From: Ilyomonas sp965219515
Lineage (GTDB): Bacteria > Bacteroidota > Bacteroidia > Chitinophagales > Chitinophagaceae
DNA: 64,000 nucleotides
Reading direction: 5' to 3'
NCBI GenBank assembly: GCA_965219515.1
Contig: OZ244776.1
Span: 1 to 64,000 of the forward strand
Positions 9,801 to 18,631 of the stretch are shown here, in pieces. Numbering within the stretch: position 1 is the first letter of the stretch; each line of letters opens with the position of its first letter. The notes beneath the pieces were generated by a model, which ran no database searches, was not told where the DNA came from, and saw only the letters and a list, made by a program, of their open reading frames with translations. The position numbers and the translations under genes are program-made.

Positions 9801-10161
9801 GTTATCTATGAATTTTTTATATAAACGAAACGACTGTGGTATTATACCATTTGGATAACGAAATAAGTCTGAATCATGTTGTCGAAACGCAATGTCAGCT
9901 TAGATTAGGGAACAGAAAAATTTTTTTATTATCCATGAGGAATTGTGATTTGGAATTTTCGATATCATACAGTAATAAGCACAATAAATAGTGAAGCTAA
10001 AAGTACAGAAACATATCGGACATCAAGGGCTTTTCAATTAATCAGGAGGTTTCAGATTTATAGCCTTTTATCAGTTTATAAACAACTGATGTTAGCTTAA
10101 AAGAATGAATCCATTCTGGAAATCGTTTTCTTTACAGCATTTATTTAAAACAACAATTGTT
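9801..10161. other. Non-coding stretch before the epimerase gene
   Basis: About 360 AT-rich bases between the ftsZ terminator and the next gene. I see no ORF with family character, no RNA gene and no clear promoter pair. Confidence 0.4.
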
Positions 10162-11106
10162 ATGCTTGCCAAAGAAAAAATATTGGTCATCGGCGCTTCC
10201 GGGCAGATAGGCGTGGAGCTAACGCTGGCGTTACGAAAATTATATGGCGATGCGAATGTTATTGCATCCGATTTGCGAGAGCAAAACCCGTTGTTAAAGG
10301 ACAGTGGTCCGTATGTTTCGCTTGATGTAATGAATAAGGAAATGCTGCATGTGCAGGTAATCCGGCAGAACATTACACAGATTTATTTGTTGGCCGCCAT
10401 TCTTTCTGCCACAGGCGAAAAAAACCCGAACCTTGCCTGGAATCTTAACATGCAGGGCTTGCTGAATGTGCTCGATATATCGCGGGAAGAAAAGATTCAG
10501 AAAATATTTTGGCCGAGCAGCATCGCTGTATTTGGGCCAACATCACCCAAACAATTGTGTCCGCAGCAAACCATCATCGAACCTACAACGGTCTATGGCA
10601 TCAGCAAATATGCGGGTGAGTTTTGGTGCAATTATTATCATCAGCGGTTTGGCGTAGATGTGCGCAGTCTGCGTTATCCCGGTTTAATCAGTTATAAATC
10701 ATCGCCGGGCGGCGGCACAACCGATTATGCCATCGAAATTTTTTATGAAGCCATCGAAAACCGTTACTACAATTGTTACCTGCAAAAAGATACTTATTTG
10801 CCCATGATGTATATGCCCGACGCCATACGCGCTACCTTAGAATTAATGGAAGCGCCCGCGCAACGCATTACGGTTCACACATCGTATAATGTTGCCGGCA
10901 TCTCATTTTCGCCGGGCGATATTGTTGCCGAAATACAAAAACAAATCCCTCTTTTTTCCGTTGGTTACAACCCCGATTACCGTCAGGCGATTGCCGATAG
11001 CTGGCCGCAAAGTATTGATGATACAACTGCCCGCACCGACTGGCAATGGAAACCGCAATACAATTTGGAAAAATTAGTAAAAGATATGCTGGTTAATTTG
11101 AAATAA
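10162..11106 (+). CDS. NAD-dependent epimerase-fold L-threonine 3-dehydrogenase
   Basis: Short-chain dehydrogenase/epimerase-fold protein, most likely the SDR-type L-threonine 3-dehydrogenase that oxidises L-threonine to 2-amino-3-ketobutyrate with NAD+. Visible are the nucleotide loop GASGQIG close to the N-terminus, the catalytic YGISKYAGE (YxxxK), and RYPGLISYKSSPGGGTTDYA, which is distinctive for the short-chain threonine dehydrogenase group rather than for UDP-sugar epimerases. The frame is open from 10105, but the ATG at 10162 places the Rossmann strand at the N-terminus and gives 314 residues. No 2-amino-3-ketobutyrate CoA ligase gene is adjacent. Confidence 0.8.
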   Translation: MLAKEKILVIGASGQIGVELTLALRKLYGDANVIASDLREQNPLLKDSGPYVSLDVMNKEMLHVQVIRQNITQIYLLAAILSATGEKNPNLAWNLNMQGLLNVLDISREEKIQKIFWPSSIAVFGPTSPKQLCPQQTIIEPTTVYGISKYAGEFWCNYYHQRFGVDVRSLRYPGLISYKSSPGGGTTDYAIEIFYEAIENRYYNCYLQKDTYLPMMYMPDAIRATLELMEAPAQRITVHTSYNVAGISFSPGDIVAEIQKQIPLFSVGYNPDYRQAIADSWPQSIDDTTARTDWQWKPQYNLEKLVKDMLVNLK

Positions 11107-11180
11107 AGCTTGAAAGACAGATAAGATAAAAAGTGGAAAATAACCGGAAAACCGAACGCCGGAAAAAAGAAACTTTTAGA

Positions 11181-11606
11181 TTATTGTACCGGCAAAGACG
11201 CAAACGAAATATCAGCAACGGTTTTGTTTTCGAGAATGGCAAGATTGGCATCGCGCACTTCGCACATGATGCGGTGCAGGCCGCAGTTTTTTTCATCGCA
11301 TTGGCCGCATTGCTTATAAAAATGAAGCGATACGCAGGGCAATAAGGCAATGGGTCCGTCTATCAGCCGCAACACATCGGCAAGAAAAATTTTTCCAGGT
11401 GGTTTTGATAAATAGTAACCGCCGCCTTTGCCTTTTTTGCTATCTAAAATACCGTTTTTTTTCAGCTCCAACAATATATTTTCCAGAAACTTCAGAGGTA
11501 TGTTTCGCTGCTGCGATATTTCGGCAATCAATACCGGTTCGTCGCTGGTTTTTTGCGCCAGATACATCAACGCTTTAAAAGCGTACTGCGTTTTTTTGGA
11601 AAGCAT
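11181..11606 (-). CDS. Rrf2-family transcriptional regulator with cysteine cluster
   Basis: A 141-residue winged-helix repressor of the Rrf2 family. The N-terminal MLSKKTQYAFKALMYLA and the recognition helix region IPLKFLENILLELKKNGIL are typical, followed by the wing GKGGGYYLSKPP. The C-terminal half carries Cys residues in C-x8-C-x2-C-x4-C spacing (CVSLHFYKQCGQCDEKNC), so an Fe-S cluster or thiol-based sensing is plausible but the ligand cannot be fixed from sequence. It is convergent with the epimerase gene and upstream of lgt on the same strand, 95 bases away. The target genes are not evident. Confidence 0.85.
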   Translation of the reverse strand: MLSKKTQYAFKALMYLAQKTSDEPVLIAEISQQRNIPLKFLENILLELKKNGILDSKKGKGGGYYLSKPPGKIFLADVLRLIDGPIALLPCVSLHFYKQCGQCDEKNCGLHRIMCEVRDANLAILENKTVADISFASLPVQ

Positions 11607-11700
11607 ATCGTTTCTCTTTGTCTTCGCAAAGTAATTAAAAATTTTCCTGCTGTATTTCTCGCTTCTGCTTTTGTTTACGAAGAAATGGGATGCGCAATTA

Positions 11701-13020
11701 TCAGTTGCTGTTTTTATTTATGGTTGCCGTTTGCACATTCTTTATCCGGTTTTCTTTCAACCGCGGCGCGTACCAGTACAAAACGACACCGGCAATCACC
11801 AGCAACGTTGAAATGATTTCGGCCTGCGTAGGATGATATCCCCAGATGCTGTAACGCGTGTTCACCCTTATTTTTTCTATAAAAAACCGTTCGATGCCAT
11901 TTATAAAAAGATAGATGGCAAACAGTCTTCCGGCCACATTTATTTTCTTTCTTATGCGCCATAAAAAAAAGCAAAGCAGCAGGCCAACTACAATTTCATA
12001 AAGTGGTGTTGGAAAAACAGGCAGCGGCAGATAATTGCAGAAATCGTCCCAGTTGCAATGCGCCAGCGGTATGCCTTCATGGTTTACGTTGTGCGGATAC
12101 GTATAGGCAAAAAGCCAGTCAGGCAAGCCCCAGAAAGATTTTACAGCAGCGTGTTGTATGGTTCTGGTTGATGAAATATGGTCGGCATAAATACCCTGAT
12201 AACGATTTAATTCAAAATTAAAATCACCGGGCTTTGCCAGCAAAACTTTACCATCGCTGTTGCTGATGTAAGCGCTGTTTAAAATACCCCAGTCGCCGTC
12301 GCCTGCTATCTGGCAGCCGGTGCGGCCCCAGCCGTAGGCAAACATCAAACCGGGTGCAATGGCGTCGCACAGATGTACGTAAGAAAAATGATGTTTTTTT
12401 GCATAAAAATAAATGGCAGTAGCAGCCACAATCAATCCGCCGTAAAAGGTAAGTCCGCTACGGGAAAACAAGTTGCCAATCGGGTCTTCAATAAACCGAT
12501 CCCAGTTTTCCAGATTGTCAAACAGTTTGGCGCCCGCAAAACCACCGATGAAGGCGATGATTACCAAATCTCCTACGCGGTCGCTGGGCCAAATTTTATA
12601 AACACGCTCTTCGGGTTTGGCTAATTTGTCTTTGTTTTTACTTTGCCATCTTAAAAAGGCAAGCAAGGCCCCAAGAAGAATACCGCCGATTAAATTGCCC
12701 TGCGAGGAAAACAAATAACCCTGCGGATCGCCGAGAGCAGCAGGCGTAAGAAACAAACCCAGCAATTTATAGCCAAATAAAAAGCCAACGATAAAGTTGC
12801 CAATCAACTCGCCTAAGTTCGCAGGCTCGCCAACTGTTATTTTTGTTTCGGTATAAGTAAGCAAACCCATTGCCTGCTTACGTTTCAGCTCCTGAATCAG
12901 CAGCCACGCACAACCTAAAAAAGAGATTGCCACCATAAAGCCAAACGTGTTGATGACTTTTAAAAATGGCAGGCTGATATTAAAAACGTCTTTAAAAAAA
13001 TAGTATAAGTTAGGATACAT
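11701..13020 (-). CDS. lgt: Prolipoprotein diacylglyceryl transferase
   Basis: Lgt transfers diacylglycerol from phosphatidylglycerol to the lipobox cysteine of prolipoproteins in the cytoplasmic membrane. The protein has several membrane helices and the Lgt signature in its Bacteroidota form, GRTGCQIAGDGDWG near residue 231. PTPLYEIVVGLL lies near the C-terminus. At 439 residues it is longer than the 260-300 of E. coli-type Lgt; the extra length includes an N-terminal helical region and loops of about 60 residues around the active site. Lipobox-bearing proteins in this window (ActE, the 51238 amidase) would be its substrates. Confidence 0.92.
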   Translation of the reverse strand: MYPNLYYFFKDVFNISLPFLKVINTFGFMVAISFLGCAWLLIQELKRKQAMGLLTYTETKITVGEPANLGELIGNFIVGFLFGYKLLGLFLTPAALGDPQGYLFSSQGNLIGGILLGALLAFLRWQSKNKDKLAKPEERVYKIWPSDRVGDLVIIAFIGGFAGAKLFDNLENWDRFIEDPIGNLFSRSGLTFYGGLIVAATAIYFYAKKHHFSYVHLCDAIAPGLMFAYGWGRTGCQIAGDGDWGILNSAYISNSDGKVLLAKPGDFNFELNRYQGIYADHISSTRTIQHAAVKSFWGLPDWLFAYTYPHNVNHEGIPLAHCNWDDFCNYLPLPVFPTPLYEIVVGLLLCFFLWRIRKKINVAGRLFAIYLFINGIERFFIEKIRVNTRYSIWGYHPTQAEIISTLLVIAGVVLYWYAPRLKENRIKNVQTATINKNSN

Positions 13021-13247
13021 GTACCGCTTTTATGGTAAAGGGTGCAAGTTTACAGAAAAAGGTGTCAATGGCTGAAAGATAAGTTGATAAACATTTTGCA
13101 ATTCGTATTTGAATGTTTCCTGTTAACGCGTTAAAATAATTTGCTATCGTCCGGTTCCATCCATCGTTAATGTCTTTAAAAGGCAAAATGAAGAAGGTTT
13201 ATTAGTTTTTTAAAAATAGTGTATTCTCTAATCTTTGTAATGTTATG

Positions 13248-13333
13248 TAAAAAAAGTAAAAATTTAAAAGTAAGAGGATGAATGTTTCCATGTTAACATC
13301 GCTGACTCCGGTTTTAAATTTTTACTTTTTTTA
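13248..13333. repeat. Perfect 22-base inverted repeat downstream of the TonB receptor gene
   Basis: The arms are 13248-13269 and 13312-13333, perfect complements of each other and AT-rich (runs of seven and five A on the left, the reverse on the right), with a 42-base spacer. The element begins 35 bases after the receptor stop codon in the direction of transcription, so it may end transcription. It could also be the ends of a very small degenerate mobile element; no TA or longer target duplication is obvious. The 348-base spacer 13021-13368 holds nothing else that I recognise. Confidence 0.6.
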
Positions 13334-13368
13334 TTTTCAATTTCCTCAGCTTGCATATCGTACCAGTA

Positions 13369-15633
13369 TCAAAAAAATATACTCAGATGCGCCGTTAAGG
13401 CAAACGGTGTTCCCGGTGTAAAACAAATGCCATCAACCGGTGTAGCATCAGTCTTTAAACGATATTCGGTATCAAACTGTGTTTCTTTCCATTTGGTGTC
13501 AAATACGTTATTTACGGTGATGCCAATTTCATATTTGCTTTTGGTATAGTTCAATACAAAGTCGGTAATAAAATAACCTTCGGCGGTAAGGCTGTAATCT
13601 TCATTGGCAGGGCGGTCGGCAAGATAGCGATACCGCAGGCTTCCGTTAATGCCGTTTTTTGTAAGATAAGTAACGCCGCCGGTGCTGCTCCATTCCGGTG
13701 CCAGCGGAATATAATCTTCACCTTTTGCTTCGCCCGGCGCGCGGCCGTGCGCATAGTTAACATCGGCATCAAAATATAAAGAATGAACCGGCTGATAGCG
13801 ACCCGAAAAATCAAAACCAAGTCTTCTGGTTTTACCGCTGAATTCCACACTGCCGCCATCGCCGCCATATACATTTTCCTGCGTTACATAAATATACCAG
13901 AGCGCGGCATTGATCAATACTTTTTTGCCGGGTTTAAACACCGTTCCCAAATCGGCGCCGTACGCTCTTGGCAATACATCACTGCCGTTTACCACAACTG
14001 CGCTTCTGGCATCGTTGGAATGAAAGCCGCGACCCGTTGTAAGATAAAATTCCGCTTTTTTATTTGCATGATAATAGAAGCTGAGCTTCGGGCTTAGAAC
14101 ATTGTCATTGGTGCGGTAAACGCCGGTACCGGGCAACGTAACATCGGAAGGCAATTTGTTATTGTACCGGAAAAAAAACTGATCGAAACGCAAACCGGCA
14201 TTGATGCTGAAACGCTCGCCAAAGCGAAAAGTTTCACTAATATAAGGCGATGCGCTTAGCTCGGTAACATCGCCAAGCTTAACCGGGTTGGTAACCGTTT
14301 TCTGATTGACAGTATAAGACAGTTGCGAATTCTGCGTGGCATCAAACCTGGCGTTGATACCGGCTTCTGAAGTTAGCTGCGTATTTCCAATATATCCAAT
14401 GTGGTTATAGCTGCCGTTGTATCCAATTAAGTTGCGGCTTTCTTTCTGCCTTATTTCATCGCCATTTACGCTATCAACCAAAAAGAAAGTAAAGTTGGTA
14501 TGCAGGTCAAATGTATAGTAACTGTAATACAGCTGATTTTTTATTAAATCTCCGTTGGGTAAAGAAGTAAGCAATTGTGCATTTACATTCGTGCGTGTGG
14601 TAACGCCGCCTTCATTCGGGTCGAGTGCGCCGTAAAAACCAATGATGCCTTTTTCTACAGCTTCATTTGGTATCTGTCCTGAGGCTTTCCATTTGCTCCA
14701 CAATGTAGAGGCGCTAAGCGAAAGATTGCTTCGCTCTGATAATTTGCCATTGTATTTGGTAAAAAAATTAAAGCGGTTAAAATGCTGCGGATTATCAAAA
14801 TAGCTGTCCGTGTATCTGTATTCGGTAGCCGCATACCAGGATTGCTGTTTGGCTTTTTGCGGTTGATTCAGCAGGTTAAACATGCCCAATGCGCGAAACG
14901 TATTAAACATGCCGCCTTCAATCTTTACAAGATTATTGTCAAGAGAATTGCGCGTACTGAAATCAACAAAACCAGATGTGCAGAAATCGCCACGTTCTGC
15001 ATAATAAGGTCCTTTCTTAAACGCAACATCGTTAATGGTTTCGGGTATAATGAAATGGCTGTCGGCATAACCTTGTCCGTGCGCATGAGATACCAGATTC
15101 ACCGGTATGCCATCGGCAAACAAAGCGATGTCGGTGCCGTGATCGTTATCAAAGCCGCGAAGAAAAATTTGTTCGGCCTTGCCGCCGCCCTGATGCTGAC
15201 CAATAAATAAACCGGGCACAATACGCAATACTTCCTGCGAGTTGGTTACGCCGCGCATGGCAATGTCTGCTTTGCTGATGGGGCGATATTGCTCGCCTGC
15301 ATGAGACGATACCGTAACCGTGCTAAGCTCTACCGCCTGTTGAGATAATGAAACGATGTTATTGTTTTGATTAAATTCCTGTGCAGAAACAATTTTTTCA
15401 CCATAGCCAACCGAAGAAAAAGAAAGTGAACGAATATCTGCCGGCTGTTCTTTAAAAAGAAAAAATCCCTTGCTGTTGGTAACAGCAGACAATTGAGAAG
15501 GAAGCAGGCTAACGGTTACACCTTCTAACGGCTGACCGGAACCGGCATCGGTAACGCTGCCTTTGAAAACGGTTTGCGCGGTGCAATAAGAAGAAAGCGA
15601 TAAAAACAGAATAGCAATATAAAACCTGAACAT
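13369..15633 (-). CDS. TonB-dependent outer-membrane receptor with CarboxypepD_reg-like domain
   Basis: Outer-membrane active-transport receptor powered by TonB. The N-terminus MFRFYIAILFLSLSSYCTAQ is a signal peptide. A CarboxypepD_reg-like beta-sandwich follows (FKGSVTDAGSGQPLEGVTV), then a plug domain (MRGVTNSQEVLRIVPGLFI, LRGFDNDHGTDIALFADGIP) and a 22-strand-type barrel ending in aromatic F. The open frame reaches 15768, but the ATG at 15633 starts the signal peptide, giving 754 residues. It lies 128 bases downstream of a small His-rich exported protein on the same strand. No SusD partner is present, so a glycan substrate is less likely than a metal chelate or other small ligand; that substrate guess is inference. 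Confidence 0.88.
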   Translation of the reverse strand: MFRFYIAILFLSLSSYCTAQTVFKGSVTDAGSGQPLEGVTVSLLPSQLSAVTNSKGFFLFKEQPADIRSLSFSSVGYGEKIVSAQEFNQNNNIVSLSQQAVELSTVTVSSHAGEQYRPISKADIAMRGVTNSQEVLRIVPGLFIGQHQGGGKAEQIFLRGFDNDHGTDIALFADGIPVNLVSHAHGQGYADSHFIIPETINDVAFKKGPYYAERGDFCTSGFVDFSTRNSLDNNLVKIEGGMFNTFRALGMFNLLNQPQKAKQQSWYAATEYRYTDSYFDNPQHFNRFNFFTKYNGKLSERSNLSLSASTLWSKWKASGQIPNEAVEKGIIGFYGALDPNEGGVTTRTNVNAQLLTSLPNGDLIKNQLYYSYYTFDLHTNFTFFLVDSVNGDEIRQKESRNLIGYNGSYNHIGYIGNTQLTSEAGINARFDATQNSQLSYTVNQKTVTNPVKLGDVTELSASPYISETFRFGERFSINAGLRFDQFFFRYNNKLPSDVTLPGTGVYRTNDNVLSPKLSFYYHANKKAEFYLTTGRGFHSNDARSAVVVNGSDVLPRAYGADLGTVFKPGKKVLINAALWYIYVTQENVYGGDGGSVEFSGKTRRLGFDFSGRYQPVHSLYFDADVNYAHGRAPGEAKGEDYIPLAPEWSSTGGVTYLTKNGINGSLRYRYLADRPANEDYSLTAEGYFITDFVLNYTKSKYEIGITVNNVFDTKWKETQFDTEYRLKTDATPVDGICFTPGTPFALTAHLSIFF

Positions 15634-15761
15634 AAAGCTGTGATTACGTTTAGTGAATGGATGAACTAATAGTATGAGCCGGCATAAAACATTATAGCAT
15701 GGCGCATACAACAGCGCTGCAAAGCAAAAAATGCCGTCAGCAATAAATAAGTATAAACGAA

Positions 15762-16130
15762 TCAGCAATTTTCGGGAGGTTGGCTAATAACGGCGGGTAA
15801 GCCTTTTGGTAGAAAACAAAAATAAGAGTTGCATTGCGGAGAAGATATTTGATTCAACTTAAAACCGTAACGGTATGTTTCTGTAAATGTATGAACTATG
15901 GTAGGCTCGTTTTGTTGCTGTTCGGCACTATGTTTAGCCGAATGATTATCAGAAACCGTATCGGATATTTCGGATTGCAGATGATGGCTTCCATAAACGG
16001 CATGTACAATGGCAAGATGTTCTTCTTCATTAAAAATATGCGACAAGGCATCGCACGCAACCGGCATCGCACATCTTATCATTACGGTGCAATAAAGAAG
16101 TAATAAATAATAAGCAGCCGGAAATTTCAT
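15762..16130 (-). CDS. Small His-rich exported protein of unknown function
   Basis: A 122-residue protein beginning MKFPAAYYLLLLYCTVMI, a probable signal peptide or N-terminal anchor. The central part is rich in histidine and acidic residues (HIFNEEEHLAIVH, GSHHLQ, DNHSAKH), which could bind a transition metal. Two Cys (MRCAMPVAC region) follow the hydrophobic segment. It precedes the TonB receptor on the same strand and is probably cotranscribed. I do not recognise a named family. The start at 16130 is chosen over 16172 because it places the hydrophobic segment at the N-terminus. Codon use and the intact frame support a real gene, but it is short. Confidence 0.6.
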   Translation of the reverse strand: MKFPAAYYLLLLYCTVMIRCAMPVACDALSHIFNEEEHLAIVHAVYGSHHLQSEISDTVSDNHSAKHSAEQQQNEPTIVHTFTETYRYGFKLNQISSPQCNSYFCFLPKGLPAVISQPPENC

Positions 16131-16525
16131 TTTAAATTTTAGGCAAAATAAAAACCGAACAATATTGTACAAAGCAGCAAAGCGCTGACCTGCAAAGTAA
16201 AACTAATTTATTATTCTCTTATACTGCATTCATAAATTTCGATAAGCAACATTCATTTTTATATCTCTTGTTTTACGCATCTCTCAATCTTCTCATTTTG
16301 CTTTTTGCAAAATAATGGTCAGAATTGAAATGCGTAACAAAAGGAGCAGGAATGGGTAATTTTTTGCTTAACCGGTTTTCGGTAAGCCCGGTTTTTGCCA
16401 AAGGCAATTCTTTAATCTAAATTTAATGTGGCTTGCTTACTGATTTTACATCGCCAAACTGTAAGTTGCACTTGTTTTTAAAGCATAGTAAAAAAACAAA
16501 TGCCACCTTATATATGAAATCGTTT

Positions 16526-16558
16526 TTTGGACTAAATTTTGTTAATTCTCTATCTTTA
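16526..16558 (+). promoter_or_regulatory. Predicted Bacteroidota-type promoter for the DUF4331 genes
   Basis: A -33 TTTG (16526-16529) lies 21 bases before a -7 TATCTTTA (16551-16558), close to the TTTG...TAnnTTTG consensus of Bacteroidota. It would leave a 5' leader of about 250 bases. Confidence 0.5.
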
Positions 16559-16600
16559 CCATATCAACATGCCATTTAAACCAATTTACAATATTGATTG

Positions 16601-16630
16601 CACGTCATCAGAGTTATACACGTCATCAGA
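16601..16630 (+). repeat. 12-base direct repeat CACGTCATCAGA, two copies
   Basis: Copies are at 16601-16612 and 16619-16630, an 18-base period, about 40 bases downstream of the predicted -7 element. Its position suggests an operator for the DUF4331 unit, but no binding protein is known from this sequence. Confidence 0.5.
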
Positions 16631-16819
16631 TTATTTCAATGGCAAATTGCATTCCCAAAAAATAAATTTATTTACTCGGTTCCGGTAAAACTGACTGATA
16701 TGATTTATTTTTTGTGAAAACTATTTAACAACTCAATTGCGTATAACACAAATGGCTGCCGGTATTAAAATTCAACGTTTGGATTTATTCATCTATCATA
16801 ATTTAAAATCTTCACATCT

Positions 16820-18616
16820 ATGAGAAGGAAAACTGTACACATTGCTCTTTGGCGGTTTTCATTGTTGTTGCTTGCTGCAATAACGATGAACGCCGCTTTC
16901 GCTTCCTCGCACAGAGAGGCGCCATTGATTTCAAACGATCCGCTGGCAGACAATACGGATGTCTATGCCTTTCGCAGCCCGGATGATACCAGCACCGTAA
17001 CCATTATTGCCAATTACATTCCGTTTGAACTGCCTGAAGGCGGACCCAACTATTACACGTTTGGATTAAATGTCAGATATGAAATTCATATCAAGAATGA
17101 AAGTAATAATCCCGGCGACGACATTACGTATCGCTTTACGTTTACATCAGTTAACGAAGATCCAACTACGTTCTTCAATATCAGGCTTGGTAAACAGAAT
17201 TTAAAACGAATGTACACCTGCGAGAAAAGTGTAGGTGGCGGTGCCTTTGCGGCTATCGTAACTAATGGTATAGTACCTCCCAATAATATTGGTCCGCGTT
17301 CTATCGACTCTTCAGCAGTTGGCTTAGATAGCACGTATGATGAAATTATGACGAATGCCATTGCTACGGCTACATCCGGCGAAAAAATATATTGCGGCCC
17401 TGCCGACGATCCTTTCTTTGTTGATCTTGCCGGTGCATTCGATGTAGGTAATTTCAGACCGGAAGGCAATGCAACCAATCCTACCAAAGATGGTTTGGCG
17501 CGTTATAACGTGCACAGTATCGCTTTAAAAATACCCATTGCTATGTTGCAGAAAGATGGTAAAGGTGTTACCGCCACAACGGGTATATTAAACCCGGATT
17601 ACGTAATAGGTGTTTATGCTTCTGCCAGCCGCCCGATGATGAAAACCATCAATACCGACGGTACCAGAAGTTATTCCGGCGACTGGGTTCAGGTTTCCCG
17701 TCTCGGTATGCCATTAACCAATGAAGCCGTTATCCCGATTGGCATGAAAGACAAATGGAATGCAACGCCTCTGTCAGGCGATTCTGCTTTCGTTCCTTAT
17801 TTTTCAAATCCGGAGTTGTCGTTGTACATGTCTGAAACATTAACTGATGGCTATTTTGGTGAAGCCGTTCCTTCGCTGAATGCGTTGCGTATTCAGACCA
17901 ATGCGCAAACCGTACTTGGTAACGTTGACTTCAGAAACGGAAAACCGGGCTTGTATGTATTAAAAGGTAATGCCGCTTTAACAGGCACGGCATTAGCACC
18001 GGGTTCAGAAGGTGGACTTGGCGATATTTTGTTGCCCAACAACAGCAGCCCCCGTTCGGTAGACATTCTGCCCATCTTTTATACAGGCGTTCCCAATCTT
18101 GCTCCGTACCAGTTGGCAACAGGCAAACCAAAGGGTAATCCGTTAGCCACTGGCAAACCGTTTATCAATAACTTTTTGCCTACGCTGAATGATATGCTAA
18201 GGCTGAATATGTCAACACCGGTAACGCCGCGCAACAGCGCAGACTTTAGTCCGTTAGGCATTGTACAGGCTGCTAAATTGGGTCTTACGGATGCAAGGTT
18301 TAATACCGATGCATCGCTTCAGTTCATTCCGAATATGGATGGTTTCCCTAACGGCAGACGTTTGGAAGACGACGTAACCACTATTGAACTGCAGGCTGTA
18401 AGCGGCGTTGCGCTCGCAGCCATCGGTTTGTTTTATGATGATTATGTTCTTGCCGATTCTGCATCAGCATCATCCACTCCTGTAACGCAGGATTTGCTGA
18501 ATGTATTGAGTTTCACTGCAGGACCTACCAAAAACGATACTACGTTTAAAACTGCATTCCCTTATGTGCAAACGCCGTGGAGAGGCTACGATTATACTTA
18601 TCAACAAAGGTTCTAA
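16820..18616 (+). CDS. DUF4331 family exported protein, copy 1
   Basis: A 598-residue protein with an N-terminal signal peptide (hydrophobic segment about residues 10-28, ending AFASS). It starts the mature part with SHREAPLISNDPLADNTDVY, the hallmark of DUF4331. The family is exported and functionally uncharacterised. Conserved segments include IPFELPEGGPNYYTFG, DPTTFFNIRLG and LQFIPNMDGFPNGRRLEDDV. Copy 1 ends soon after the PWRGYDY segment and has no C-terminal sorting domain. Copy 2 begins 15 bases later and shares near-identical blocks, so the pair arose by tandem duplication. Function unknown. Confidence 0.85.
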   Translation: MRRKTVHIALWRFSLLLLAAITMNAAFASSHREAPLISNDPLADNTDVYAFRSPDDTSTVTIIANYIPFELPEGGPNYYTFGLNVRYEIHIKNESNNPGDDITYRFTFTSVNEDPTTFFNIRLGKQNLKRMYTCEKSVGGGAFAAIVTNGIVPPNNIGPRSIDSSAVGLDSTYDEIMTNAIATATSGEKIYCGPADDPFFVDLAGAFDVGNFRPEGNATNPTKDGLARYNVHSIALKIPIAMLQKDGKGVTATTGILNPDYVIGVYASASRPMMKTINTDGTRSYSGDWVQVSRLGMPLTNEAVIPIGMKDKWNATPLSGDSAFVPYFSNPELSLYMSETLTDGYFGEAVPSLNALRIQTNAQTVLGNVDFRNGKPGLYVLKGNAALTGTALAPGSEGGLGDILLPNNSSPRSVDILPIFYTGVPNLAPYQLATGKPKGNPLATGKPFINNFLPTLNDMLRLNMSTPVTPRNSADFSPLGIVQAAKLGLTDARFNTDASLQFIPNMDGFPNGRRLEDDVTTIELQAVSGVALAAIGLFYDDYVLADSASASSTPVTQDLLNVLSFTAGPTKNDTTFKTAFPYVQTPWRGYDYTYQQRF

Positions 18617-18631
18617 CCATCAAAAAAAGAA

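Larger units (their letters stand above)
16131..16819. other. Divergent regulatory region between the TonB and DUF4331 operons
   Basis: About 690 bases separate two divergent transcription units. Besides the promoter and direct repeat listed separately, there is a small hairpin ATTTTGC-TTTTT-GCAAAAT at 16295-16313. A TTACTTTG element on the minus strand (16193-16200) might be the -7 box for the His-rich/TonB unit, but its -33 partner is not clear. No ORF with family character was seen. Confidence 0.45.

Noticed and set aside
14782..15210. A 142-residue ORF antisense to the TonB receptor gene
   Set aside because: A shadow of the receptor coding sequence; no start context or family match.
16193..16200. 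TTACTTTG on the minus strand as a promoter of the His-rich/TonB unit
   Set aside because: It differs from TAnnTTTG at the second base and has no -33 partner at the right distance, so it was not listed as a feature.
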